Source: Effrenium voratum
Taxonomy: Eukaryota > Sar > Dinophyceae > Suessiales > Symbiodiniaceae
NCBI GenBank assembly: GCA_963377175.1
Contig: CAUJNA010001724.1
Location: forward strand, 175,001-239,000
Direction: 5' to 3'
Length of the DNA stretch: 64,000 bases
Shown: positions 44,030 to 55,017 of the stretch, piece after piece
How positions within the stretch are numbered: position 1 is the first letter of the stretch
Layout: every line of letters starts with the position of its first letter
Made by a program: the position numbers and the translations under genes
Notes under the pieces: generated by a model
Database searches by the model: none
The model's input: only the letters and a program-made list of their open reading frames with translations
What the model was told of the DNA's origin: nothing

Positions 44030-47000
44030 ACTGTAGTTAGGAGGAGCGCATTGGCAAGCGTGATGATCCGAAGAGTCCTGGCTGACACCAGCTGAGAAGG
44101 CGCTAGGGCCTGGCGTGTGCTAACTGTAAGTCAGAGGTTTGGCCGTATGTTGGGCCTTACAAGTTCAGCCTGAGCGGATTCTTGAAGCTTGCTTAGCCTG
44201 AGCGGAAGCCCAAGTGCGTTTGCGCTTGCGTTCGCACATGCCTGTGCGTGGCATCCGCGTTTCTCCCGAGCGGGGTCCTGAAAGTTTTAAGTTTGCCCGC
44301 CAAGGCCCCTTCGCGTCAGCCGCCCGCGCTTTGCATCCCGAGTGGACTCCCGAGCGTGGCGATTCTTCTCGCTGTCGCAAGGTGGTGGCGAGGTAGCGGA
44401 TCTTTCAGGACTGATGCACTTGGCCCGAGCGGGATCCCGAGCGAGTCTGCTTGGCAAAAAAACTGTAGGAGAAGCGCGTTGGCAAGCGTGATGCGAACAC
44501 TCCTGGCTGACACGGCCAAACGAGGCGCAAGCGGGTCTGGCGTGTGCTAACTGTATGCTTCGGCACGAGGGTCTGACGCCTTTGCGTGGCACCCGTGCTC
44601 GCCCCGAGTGGGATCCCGAGCGGGCTAGCGAGCCTGGCCGTTTTGGTCCTTTCAGCCGCCTGCGAGTTGCATCCATAGTAGTTGGCCCGAGTGGTCCTTA
44701 TCTGCGCCTTGGCGCGGCGCACGTGTTTGGCCCGAGCGGGATCCCGACTGTGTCTGCTTTTGGTCCTCACCAGCGCCTTTGCGCAGCGTCTGTGCTCGGC
44801 CCGAGCAGGATCCCAAGCCCCTCTGCGCGGCAAAGCTTCGAGCGTGTTTGTGGGCTTTCAAGAGTAAAACCAGAGCACGGTGTTTTTTCAGGATGATGGA
44901 CTTGTCTTTTCTCGCGGGTAGAGCTTCCACACTGTGTCCTAGCCCAGCTTGAGTTCGGGACGGTAATGCGTTTGCGTTTGCGCGCAACATGATGCAACAC
45001 TCGGACGAAGCAAGCTTCTTCATAATGTCAGTCGTTTTACTACGGGCGCGCTTTCAAGTCGCAGGAGGCATTGCTATAGCGGTGGAGAAGCAGGCTTTTA
45101 GGGGTGCAGTTGCCAGGCTTTTAGGGGCTCGTTGTTTGTGAATCCCCAAGCCAAATTCAATTATCAAGACGCCATTGCAGAAAACGGCAAATATTGTAGG
45201 AGAAGCGCGCTGGCAAGCGTGATGCGAAGAGTCCTGGCTGACACGGCCAAGCGAGGTGCAAGAGGGTCTGGCGTGTGCTAACTGTATGGCTTCCGCAAGA
45301 GTGACGCCTTTGCGTGGCATCCGCGTTTGCCCCGAGCGGGATCCCGAGCGGGATCCCGAGCGCGGCTTCGCTTGCCTTTGAAGGCCCGAGCGGGCTCCCG
45401 AGCGGGCTAGCGAGCCTGGCCGCTTTGGTCCTTGCAGGCGCCTGCGCGTTGCATTAAACTCTCGAGCGTGACGGTGTTGGTCCTTATCTGCGCCTTGGCA
45501 CGGGTTTGGCCCGAGCGGGATCCCGAGCGTGGTTGCTTTGGTCCTTACCAGCGCCTTTGCGCGGCATCTGTGCTCGGTCCGAGCGGGATCCCAAGCCTGT
45601 TTGCGGGCGCGGCCCCGGCAAAACTTCGAGCGTATTTGTGGGCTTTGAAGAGTAAAATCAGAGGATGGTGCTTCGTCTTTTTCTTGCGGGTAAAGCTTTT
45701 ACACGGGCCCAACTGTCCGCTGCGATAATGCGTTTGCGTTTGGATGCAACATGATGCAACACTCGGACAACGCGAGCTTCTTGATGATGTCGTTGATGTG
45801 TGCTACGGGCGTCCTTTCAAGTCGCAAGAAGCATTGCTTCAGGGGTGGAGTTGCCAGGCTTTTATAGGGGCCCGTTGTTTGTGAATCCCAAAGCCAAATT
45901 CAATTGTCAAGACAGCTATTGCAGTAGAGAAGCGGGTTGGCAGGCGTGATGCAAAGAGCCCTGGCTGACACGGCCAAACGAGGCGCAAGAGGGTCTGGCG
46001 TGTGCTAACTGTATGGCTTCCGCAAGAGGGTCTCAGGCCTTTGTGTGGCATCCGCGCTCGCCCCAAAACTCCCGAGCGGTGCTTCGCGTGGCATCCGTGC
46101 TTGGCCCGAGCGGGATCCCGAGCGTGGCTTCGCTTGCCTTTGCTTTTTCCTTGCGTGGCACCCGTGCTCGCGCCGAGCGGGATCCCGAGCGGGCAGGCGA
46201 GCCTGGCCGCTTTGGTCCTTGCAGGCGCCTGCGCGTTGTTGCTTCCATAGCTGGCCCGAGTGGACTCCCGAGCGTGACGGTGTTGGTCCTTATCACGGGT
46301 TTGGCCCGAGCGGGATCCCGAGCATGTCTGCTTTGGTCCTTACCAGCGCCTTTGTGCGGCATCTGTGCTCGGCCCGAGCGGGATGCAGGCGCGGCCCCGG
46401 CAAAACTTCGAGAATATTTGTGGGCTTTGAAGAGTGCAATCAGAGGACGGTGCTTCTTCAGGATGATGGACTTGTCTTTCTCTTGCGGGTAAAGCCTTTA
46501 CACGGGCCCAACTGTCCGCTGCGATAATTAATGCGTTTGCGTTTGGATGCAACATGATGCAACACTCGGACAACGCGAGCTTCTTGATGATGTCGTTGAT
46601 GTTTGCTACGGGCGTCCTTTCAAGTCGCAAGAAGCATTGCTTTGGGGATGGCGTTGCCAGGCTTTTATAGGGGCCCGTTGTTTGTGAATCCCAAAGCCAA
46701 ATTCAATTGTCAAGGCAGCTATTGCAGTAGAGAAGCGGGCAGGCGTGATGCAAAGAGCCCTGGCTGACACGGCCAAACGAGGCGCAAGAGGGTCTGGCGT
46801 GTGCTAACTGTATGGCTTCCGCAAGAGGGTCTGAGGCCTTTGCGTGGCATCCGCGCTCGCCCCGGAACTCCCGAGCGGTGCTTCGCGTGGCATCCGTGCT
46901 TGGCCCGAGCGGGATCCCGAGCGGGCTAGCGAGCCTGGCCGTTTTTGTCCTTTCAGCCGCCTGCGCGTTACCAGCGCCTTGCGCGGCGTCTGTGCTCGGC

Positions 47001-49570
47001 CCGGGCGGGGCCTCAAGCCTGTTTTCGGGCGCGGCCCCGGCAAAACTTCGAGCGTATTTGTGGGCTTCCGAGAGTGAAACCAGAGCACGTTGTTTCTTCA
47101 GGATTATGGACTTGCAGTTCTCTTGCTGGTAAGGCTTTTACACAGTGTCCTAGCCCAGCTTGAGTTCGGGACTTGATGGCCCAACTGTTCCGCTACGATA
47201 ATGCATTTGGATTTGGATGCCAAATGGTGCAACACTCGGACAATGCGCGCTTCTTGATAATGTCGTGTTTTGTTGCTACGGGCGCCCTTTCAAGTCGCAG
47301 GAAGCATGGCTTTAGGGGTGGAGTTGTCAGGCTTTTAGGGGTGGAGTTAAGGCTGCCCGTTCTTGTTATTTCCGAAAGCCGAATTCAATTATCAAGGCAG
47401 CTGGGCTGCCCTTGCAGGAAACGGCGAGTACTGTAGGAGAAGCGCGTTGGCAAGCGTAATGCAAAGAGTCCTGGATGACACGGCCAAACGAGGTGCAAGA
47501 GGGTCTGGCGTGTGCTAACTGTATGGCTTCCGCAAGAGGACGCCTTTGCGTGGCATCCGCGTTCGCCCCGAGCGGGATCCCGAGCGGGATCCCGAGCGTG
47601 GCTTCGCTTGCCTTTGCAAGGCCCGAGCGGGATCCCGCGCGGGCTAGCGAGCCTGGCCGCTTTGGTCCTTGCAGGCGCCTGCGCGTTGCATTAAACTCCC
47701 GAGCGTTACCTTGGCAAGGGTTCGGCCCGAGCGGGATCTCGAGCGTGGCTGCTTTGGTCCTTACCAGCGCCTTTGCGCGGCATCTGTGCTCGGCCCGAGC
47801 GGGATCCCAAGCCTGTTTGCGGGCGCGGCCCCGGCAAAACTTCGAGCGTATTTGTGGGCTTTGAAGAGTAAAATCGGAGCACGGTGCTTCGTCTCTTTCT
47901 TGCAGGTAAAGCTTTTACACGGGCCCAACTGTCCGCTGCGATAATGCGTATGCGTTTGCATGCAACATGATGCAACACTCGGACAACGCGAGCTTCTTGA
48001 TGATGCCGTTGATTTTTGCTACGGGCGTCCTTTCAAGTCGCAAGAAGCATTGCTTTGGGGGTGGGGTTGCCAGGCTTTTATAGGCTGACACGGCCAAACG
48101 AGGCGCAAGAGGGTCTGGCGTGTGCTAACTGTATGGCTTCCGCAAGAGGGTCTGAGGCCTTTGCGTGGCATCCGCGCTCGCCCCGGAACTCCCGAGCGGT
48201 GCTTCGCGTGGCATCCGTGCTTGGCCCGAGCGGGATCCCGAGCGGGCTAGCGAGCCTGGCCGCTTTTGTCCTTTCAGCCGCCTGCGCGTTATCAGCGCCT
48301 TGCGCGAGCCTGTTTGCGGGCGCGGCCCCGGCAAAACTTCGAGCGTATTTGTGGGCTTTCAAGAGTGAAACCAGAGCACGTTGTTTCTTCAGGATTATGG
48401 ACTTGCAGTTCGCTTGCTGGTAAGGCTTTTACACAGTGTCCTAGCCCAGCTTGAGTTCGGGACTTGATGGCCCAACTGTTCCGCTACGATAATGCATTTG
48501 CATTTGGATGCCAAATGGTGCAACACTCGGACAACGCGAGCTTCTTGATAATGTCGTGTTTTGTTGCTACGGGCGCCCTTCCAAGTCGCAGGAAGCATGG
48601 CTTTAGGGGTGGAGTTGTCAGACTTTTAGGGATGGAGTTAAGGCTGCCCGTTCTTTTTATTTCTGAAAGCCGAATTCAATTGTCAATTATCAAGACAGCT
48701 GGGCTGCCCTTGCAGGAAACGGCGAGTACTGTAGGAGAAGCGCGTTGGCAAGCGTAATGCGAAGAGTCCTGGCTGACACGGCCAAACGAGGCGCAAGAGG
48801 GTCTGGCGTGTGCCAACTGTATGGCTTCCGCAAGTGACACCTTTGCGTGGCATCCGCGTTCGCCCCGAGCGGGATTGGCTTCGCTTGCCTTTGCTCTTGC
48901 CGTTGCGCGGCACCCGTGCTCGGGCCCAGCGGGATCCCGAGCGGGCTACGCCTGCGCGCTGCATCCATAGCGTGGCTGCGTTGGTCCTTACCTGCACCTT
49001 GGCACGGCGCACGTGTTTGGCCCGAGCGGGATCCCGAGCGTGTTTGCTTCGCCTTGGTCCTTGCCAGCGCCTTTGCGCGGCGTCTGTGCTCGGCCCGAGC
49101 GGGATCCCAAGCCTGTTTGCGGGCGCGGCCCCGGCAAAACTTGTGGGCTTTCAAGAGTAAAACCAGGGCACGGTGTTTCTTCATGATTATGAACTTGTCT
49201 TTGTCTTGCGGGTAAAGCTTGTACACGGTGCCCAAGTCAGCTTCACTTCGAAACTTGGTGGCCCAACGGTTTTGCTACTGCGTTTGGACGCAAAACTCGG
49301 ACAATGCAAGCTTCTTGATAGTGTCGTTTTATTCTACGGGCGCCCTTTCAAGTTGCAGGAAGCATTGCTTTAGGGTTGGAGTTGCCAGGCTTTCAGGGGT
49401 GGAGTTGCCAGGCTTTTAGGGGCCCGTTGTTTGTGAATCCCGAAGCCAAATTCAATTATCAAGACAGTTGGGCTGCCGTTGCAGGAAACGGCAAATACTG
49501 TAGGAGAAGCGCGGTTGCATCCTGGCTGGCTGACACGGCCAAGCGAGTGGCGTGTGCTAACTGTATGGCT
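44030..49570. repeat. Approximately 700-bp complex tandem satellite, about nine units
   Basis: Landmark GTGTGCTAACTGTATGGCTT (or variants) recurs at about 44117, 44538, 45273, 46000, 46797, 47511, 48118, 48810 and 49553, spaced 421-797 bp. Each unit also carries GGAGAAGCGCGTTGGCAAGC, CCCGAGCGGGATCCCGAGCG subrepeats, AAAACTTCGAGCGTATTTGT and ACTCGGACAACGCGAGCTTC. Units differ by internal deletions. Confidence 0.95.
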
Positions 49571-49789
49571 TCCGCGAGAGGGTCTGAGGCCTTTGCGTGG
49601 CATCCGCGTTCGGCCCGAGCGGGATCCGAGCGGGATTCCGAGCGTGGCTTCGCTTGCCTTTGCTTGTGCCCTTGCGTGGCACCCGTGCTCGGCCCGAGCA
49701 GAAACTCGAACGCGGTTGCTCTTCCATTTGCTGACGCCTGTTGCGTGGCATCCAAGCGGGAGCCCGAGCGTTTGTACGTTTGCCTGCCA

Positions 49790-50255
49790 AAGTGTACTTT
49801 GTCTATTACACTTGTACTGACAAGTTGCGACCATTGAGCTGGAGCTGCCAAGGTGTATTTCCTTACTACACTTGTACTGAAAAGTTGCGACTTGTGTGCC
49901 GGAGCTGCCAAAGTGCGTTTCCTTTACTACACATGTGCTGAAAAGTTGTGACTTTCGAGGCGGAGCTGCCCAAAAAAGTGTACTTCCTTTACTACACTTG
50001 CACTGACAAGTTGCGACCTTCGAGCCGGAGCTGCCAAAGTGTATCTCCTTGTACTGCAAAGTTGCGACTTTCGAGCCAGAGCTGCCAAGGTGTATTTCCG
50101 TTTCTGCACTTGTACTGACAAGTTGCGACCTTCGAGCCGGAGCTGCCAAAGTTTCCTTGTACTGAAAAGTTGCGACTTTCGAGCCGGAGCTGCCAAAGTG
50201 TATTTCCTTTACTGCACTTGTAGTGAAAAGTTGCGACTTGCGAGCCGGAGCTGCA
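49790..50255. repeat. 57-bp satellite array I
   Basis: Units of TTCCTTTACTACACTTGTAC, TGAAAAGTTGCGACTTTCGA and GCCGGAGCTGCCAAAGTGTA. Confidence 0.95.
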
Positions 50256-50584
50256 TTGCTGGATTTCCACACGTCAACGCGGTAGAATTTGGCACCTGGC
50301 AATCCATTTGAATGTTGGCAAACTCTTGTCTTTCACCCTGACAAGTCGTGGGACACAACAGAGCCACGGACAAAACACGTGTAGACCACTTTGGTAAAGG
50401 GGGTACTCTTTGGCCTACGACTCCAAAAAGCCATGGACAACGATACGGTCTCCCCCAAAACGATAACAGTTAGTTAACACGTGGCTCTACAATGACCCCT
50501 GCAGTTGCAGCTTAGTTGGGGTGGAACCCTTGCGTGGCCGCCGTAAAACGCGAAGGCGAGTCGCGACTTGTGTTCTTCGCGCGT

Positions 50585-51105
50585 GCTCGGCTTGTGCTAC
50601 AAAGTTGCGATTTTCGCGCTGGAGCTGCGGAAGTGCACTTCGCGTACTAGACTTGTACTACAAAGTTGCGATTTTCGAGCTGGAGCTGCGGAAGTGTGCT
50701 TCGCGCACTAGACTTGCACTACAAAGTTGCGATTTGGAAGTGTGCTTCGCGTACTAGACTTGTACTACAAAGTTGCGATTTTTGAGCTGGAGCTGCGGAA
50801 GTGTGCTTCGCGTACTAGACTTGTACTGCAAAGTTGCGATTTTTGAGCCGGAGCTGCGGAAGTGTACTTCGCGCGCAGACTTGTACCACAAAGTTGCGAT
50901 TTTCGAGCTGGAGCTGCGGAAGTGGGCTTCGCGCACTAGACTTGCACTACGATTTTCGAGCTGGAGCTGCGGAAGTGCACTTCGCGTGCTAGACTTGTGT
51001 GCTACAAAGTTGGGATTTTCGATCTGGAGCTGCGGAAGTGTACTTCGCGTAGCTAGACTTGTGCTACAAAGTTGCGATTTTCGAGCCGGAGCTGCCAAAG
51101 TTCGA
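50585..51105. repeat. 60-bp satellite array II
   Basis: Units of ACTTCGCGTACTAGACTTGT, ACTACAAAGTTGCGATTTTC and GAGCTGGAGCTGCGGAAGTG. The reverse complement matches the DUF5672-intron satellite at 22080-22345. Confidence 0.95.
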
Positions 51106-51484
51106 AAACACTGTAACACAATAATAACGTTCAACAAAGTACTAGGGCCAAGTAAAGCATCACCTATCCACGCAAGCTCCATGTAAGCCAGTCCACCGCA
51201 CACCCTTCCTCCATCATAGGCTCACTGCGTTCTGCAAGTTTCTACGCTTAGTGAAGATTTGACACGTGTGCTTCCATGAACATTCGAGAAAGCGTATGTA
51301 GCCCTTTGATGTTCTGTTTGCCTGCCCAAGGCCAGAGAGCCCCATGTGCGACCTGTTGACCGCTGTTTTGGGTTTCAGGGTGTGGCAGGTGTGTGCTAAC
51401 TGTTCAGGGTTGACGGGGCATTCCGGCCAACACAGTAATGTGCTATCTGCCTAGGAAAAAGTGCTAACTGATTGATACGCACTA

Positions 51485-52085
51485 TACTACACGTGTGCTG
51501 AAAAGTTGCGACTTTCAAGCTGGAGCTGCCGAAGTGTACTTTCTTTACTACGCTTGTACTGGGCTTTCGAGCCGGATCTGCCAAATCTACTTCCTTTGCT
51601 ACACAAAGTTGCGAGTTTCGAGCCGGAGCCGCCAAAATGTACTTCCTTTACTACGCTTGTACTGAAAAGTTGCGACTTTCGAGCTGGATCTGCCAAATCT
51701 ACTTCCTTTACTGCATTTGTACTGAAAAGTTGCGACTTTCGAGCCGGAGCTGCCAAGGCATACTTCCTTGTAGTGAAAACTTGAGACTTCCGGGCAGGAG
51801 CTGCCAATGCGTACTTCCTGTACTACACTTGTACTGAAAAGTTGAGACTTTCGAGGCGGAGCTGCCAAAGTGTACTTCCTTTACTACACTTGCACTGACA
51901 AGTTGCGACTTTTGAGACAGATCTGCCAAGTGTACTTCCTTTACTACACTTGTACTGAAAAGTTGCGACTTTCGAGGCGGAGCTGCCAAAGTGTACTTCC
52001 TTTACTACACTTGCACTGACAAGTTGCGACTTTTGAGACGGATCTGCCAAGTGTACTTCCTTTACTACACTTGTACTGCATTGCG
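51485..52085. repeat. 57-bp satellite array III
   Basis: Same unit as array I, about ten copies, lying between two copies of the element's right-end sequence. Confidence 0.95.
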
Positions 52086-52329
52086 AAAGTTGCTCGTTTC
52101 AGAAAGCGTATCTCTGCCCACAACCAGAGAGGCATGTGCTAACTGTTGGTCGCCCCTTTCGGTTTCGGGGTGTGGCAGGTGTGTGCTAACTGTTCGGGGC
52201 TGACGGGGGCATTCCGGCCAACCCAGGGATGTGCTAACTGTGCCGCCTGCTAAAAAGTGCTAACTGATAGATACGCACTATAAATAAAAAGTTCAGACTT
52301 TTTTTTGGCCAGTCAACTTGGGAAGTGAG

Positions 52330-52425
52330 GAAATCCATTGGCCGCATTTTCCCTTTCCCCTTTTTATGGTGTAGACTGGATATAAATGGACTTGGGGGAC
52401 CTCCCCCTCGGAATTATGAGGGGAG
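52330..52425 (+). mobile_element. Right half of the split MITE-G
   Basis: GAAATCCATT, then CATTTTCCCTTTCCCC, GTAGACTGGATATAAATGG and GGGGGACCTCCCC, matching the right half of MITE-G. Confidence 0.55.
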
Positions 52426-52539
52426 GCAAAACCAAATGTGTCACGGTTGGATTTGTTTTTCCTCGGGGTGATGTTTAAGGCGGAAGTTCCGGGAGCCAGA
52501 TCAGCAGAGGTCAGAGACCAAATCGTCCCCTACACCCCC

Positions 52540-52652
52540 TTTCACTTGCTGAAGTGTTTCTTCTTTTTTTTACCACCTGTTGGTTTTAAAGGGGTCTATC
52601 ACTGGAAAGAACGTCTCATTGTTTCCAGTGGGCGAAGAAAGCAAATGGAAGC
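52540..52652 (+). mobile_element. MITE-C copy
   Basis: TTTCACTTGCTGAAGTG, CTGTTGGTTTTAAAGGGGTC and AGAAAGCAAATGGAAGC. Confidence 0.65.
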
Positions 52653-53294
52653 CCCACAGAATGCCTCCAGAACCTTTTCCTGAGACATTTCTTTCCCCAG
52701 TTCTAAGCCGGGGTTATCAGCCCCCTCCCCCCCCCACCCCGCCACATGCATCGCAACGCCATTCGCCCCGGCGTGCACTAAGTGCAGAAAGACAGACCCA
52801 CCAGGAGACTCCCTAGCTTGCCCATGTCTTCTTGGGGTGAATTTGTATTGGGGATCGTTGGGAGGGCATCTAGTACTCATTATTTTGAGCTCATTGAAGC
52901 AATAGCCGACATTCTTATCCAAATAGCGAAAAGTCATAGCCATTCACTTACTTCAGGCAAGGAAAAGGAAGCATGAGGCCTCCCTTTGCCCACAAAGCCC
53001 TTCTCTGTTGTTGGCATGTGTTCCTTTTTTTTGAGTTCTCCTGATGTTTAGGGGGCCGCAAAAAAGGCCAAGTTCTCTCAGTTGTTCAGTGGGGCACCCT
53101 TTTTCTTTTCTTTTTTTGCGGCTGCCCCACTACAAAGGGTTTCCTTTTTTTTCCAGGGTCACTGAACAACTGAGTTCCATTTTGCCATAGGGTCCAGGGG
53201 AGGACACCGATGGCGTTGAGGTGACATCGGCTTTGCCGCGCGTTCCGTCATGGGCTTGGCCGGAAAAAAGCGCGGTACGTGGCGGCGGAGGGAG

Positions 53295-53421
53295 CTCCCC
53301 AGCCAGTAGCGCCCTTTCTCACCCAACTTTTTGGGTTGGGAGGAACCCCCCCTGCTGAAATAGACCAAAGAGATCAAAAAGTTGGGTACCCTTCTTTCCC
53401 TAACCTCCCTGGAGGACCTAG
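53295..53421 (+). mobile_element. MITE-A copy, left end worn
   Basis: CCCCAGCCAGTAGCGCCC, GCTGAAATAGACC and TCCCTGGAGGACCTAG. Followed directly by MITE-B. Confidence 0.75.
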
Positions 53422-53424
53422 AAT

Positions 53425-53556
53425 GTACTTAAAGGGGCGATCGACTCGATACGTCAGGTAAGTGGTGAGAGTAAGCCTGGTGAGAAAGGCCACTGCAGGG
53501 AGATTTATAGCTGGCTTTTGTGGGTTATTTCACCGGGCTTACCCACCACTTACTAG
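53425..53556 (+). mobile_element. MITE-B copy abutting MITE-A
   Basis: TACTTAAAGGGGCGATCGAC, ACGTCAGGTAAGTGGTGAGA at the left and GGGCTTACCCACCACTTAC at the right. The outermost right arm is missing. Confidence 0.75.
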
Positions 53557-53706
53557 TTTGGTTTTTAAGGCCAGATGGGATCACTGGAGACAGGGGACAG
53601 AAGGGGTCACTGGTTGGATTTCTATGATTGCTTTAAGGCCAAATGGAAACCACGCGCGCCTTGAGGAGGCGCACATGAGTGGGTTTCCCCGAAAATAGGT
53701 GCTCAT

Positions 53707-53763
53707 GGGGGCTGGGGGGGAGGGAGGGGGAGGGCCCTCCCCCTCCCTCCCCCCCCAGCCCCC
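53707..53763. repeat. Near-perfect G/C-run palindrome between direct repeats
   Basis: Arms of about 28 bp (GGGGGCTGGGGGGGAGGGAG and its complement) meet at 53734/53735. ATAGGTGCT occurs on both sides (53694-53702 and 53768-53776). Each strand carries four or more G-runs. Confidence 0.85.
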
Positions 53764-53897
53764 GAACATAGGTGCTGTTGACCAATCCAGGCGTCTCAAG
53801 AGACGACAAGGCAGGAGGCCTCCTTGCTCAGCTTCAAGTTTGCCCCGTTCGGTCCGAAATGCCTGACGTCGGTGTTTTTCGGCCAAGGCAACCAAGA

Positions 53898-54023
53898 TCC
53901 CCGCCCCCTTAAAAATGGAATTGGGGGAGGGGGGTGACCCCTGGAGTTCCATTTATACTTCCATTTTCCCTTTCATGGGGAAGACTAGATGGAATCGGGG
54001 GACACCCTACTCCCTCCCCCCTA
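53898..54023 (+). mobile_element. MITE-G copy
   Basis: CCCCGCCCCCTTAAAAATGG, GGAATTGGGGGAGGGGGGTG, TTCCATTTTCCCTTTCATGG and ACTCCCTCCCCCCTAAG. Confidence 0.75.
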
Positions 54024-54929
54024 AGGCACGTTGGACCAAGCGAACCAGGCGGTTAAAGGGGCTTTTGGATTTGAGGGTTGAGACGTTGGTAAACGGCCAC
54101 AAGGATTTCAATCGCACGGGGTCAACGCCTTGCAACATGGATTTGGTTGGTTGCAACCATCCGTCTGTAATATCATTTTGCTGGTTCTCAGCGGGGAATG
54201 AGAAATGTTGGAAATCTCCGTGCTCTGGCACTCGACCATGTTCAGATTCCGAGCGCAATGAGCCAATTCCTCTTACTGTGCCTGCACCAACTTGAAACCA
54301 TGGGAATCCAGTAGTTGTGGTATTTGCAGGCGGGTCATCATTCCAGGTTTTGCTTTGTGGTCTCCCCCCAAGACTCGGACTCGCCAGCGGGACTCGACCC
54401 CCATGCTCCAAAAAAAAGAGGCAGGGTGTCAAAGGAAATAGTTAAAGGGAGACCTTCTACGGGAGAGACCAAGCAAAACCCGAACCCAAGATCAGATGTC
54501 AGAAGATATTACTCTATCTAAGCCTAATTAGGGAGCCAATCCAGCCACCCTGATCAGCTGGCGCTAGCCCTCCCCCCCTGCGACAAACCCCGTGGGGACA
54601 GCTCAGAATCCTTTTGTTTCTTTTTTTCGCCAGGGGGTGTTCTCTTGGCGTTTCCCAGCCATGCCCTTTGCCTTTTGGCTTTTTGGTGCTTAGTGGAGAT
54701 TTCTGAATTTTGCCCGCAAAAAGAGTGCAGCCCAGGTTTTTGTGGCTTCCCGAATGGTCACCCCATGTTGATGGGACCTTTTGACCCCTCTAGGAGCAAG
54801 GGTCGTTTCTTTGTGGGCTCGGTTGCGTTGCTTCCCCTTGCTTTATTTATTCCCATGGCCGTCTCCGCCGCGTTGCAATCAGCTCTCTCCTCCACGCGCG
54901 CGATCCAAGAGCTCTCCTCAACTCTCGCC

Positions 54930-54991
54930 ATGGGCTGCGGAGCATCAGGCGGCAAGTCGGGCGAGGCGGAGCCCGCAAAGGAGGAGGCGCG
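54930..54991 (+). CDS. First exon of an N-myristoylation-type protein gene
   Basis: ATGGGCTGCGGAGCA starts MGCGASGGKSGEAEPAKEEA, then GGCGCG|GTGAGT (GT donor, phase 2). M-G-C-G-A-S is a classic myristoylation plus palmitoylation start, so membrane anchoring is expected. An in-frame ATG at 54857 would add a Ser/Ala-rich leader. I prefer 54930 because the acylation motif must be N-terminal. Exon 2 is at 56183. The first intron holds the TTTTGGTTG array. Confidence 0.72.
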
Positions 54992-55017
54992 GTGAGTCGA
55001 GTCGAGGGCGGTGCACA

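Larger units (their letters stand above)
43069..52329. mobile_element. 9.26-kb satellite-carrying element with long inverted ends and GAAA duplication
   Basis: Left end CTCACTTCCTGAGTTGATGG and right end (reverse complement) CTCACTTCCCAAGTTGACTGG. Inner arms at 43122-43147 and 52257-52282 match at 24 of 26 positions (TATAGTG.GTATC.ATCAGT..). GAAA lies directly outside both ends (43065-43068 and 52330-52333). The outside sequences are the two halves of one MITE-G. The inside has no recognised transposase. It consists of purine microsatellite, a roughly 700-bp tandem satellite and three 57-60-bp arrays. I infer a non-autonomous DNA element that has accumulated or carried satellites. Confidence 0.72.

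Noticed and set aside
43257..44036. 259-codon frame of KEARKQGSKEA repeats and minus-strand FLASLLPC repeats
   Set aside because: Artefact of the GGAA/GGAAGCAA microsatellite.
44030..49570. Many 60-180-codon frames in the 700-bp satellite
   Set aside because: They recur with each unit in several frames and both strands, with inconsistent ends and frame-shifting length differences between units, so no conserved protein.
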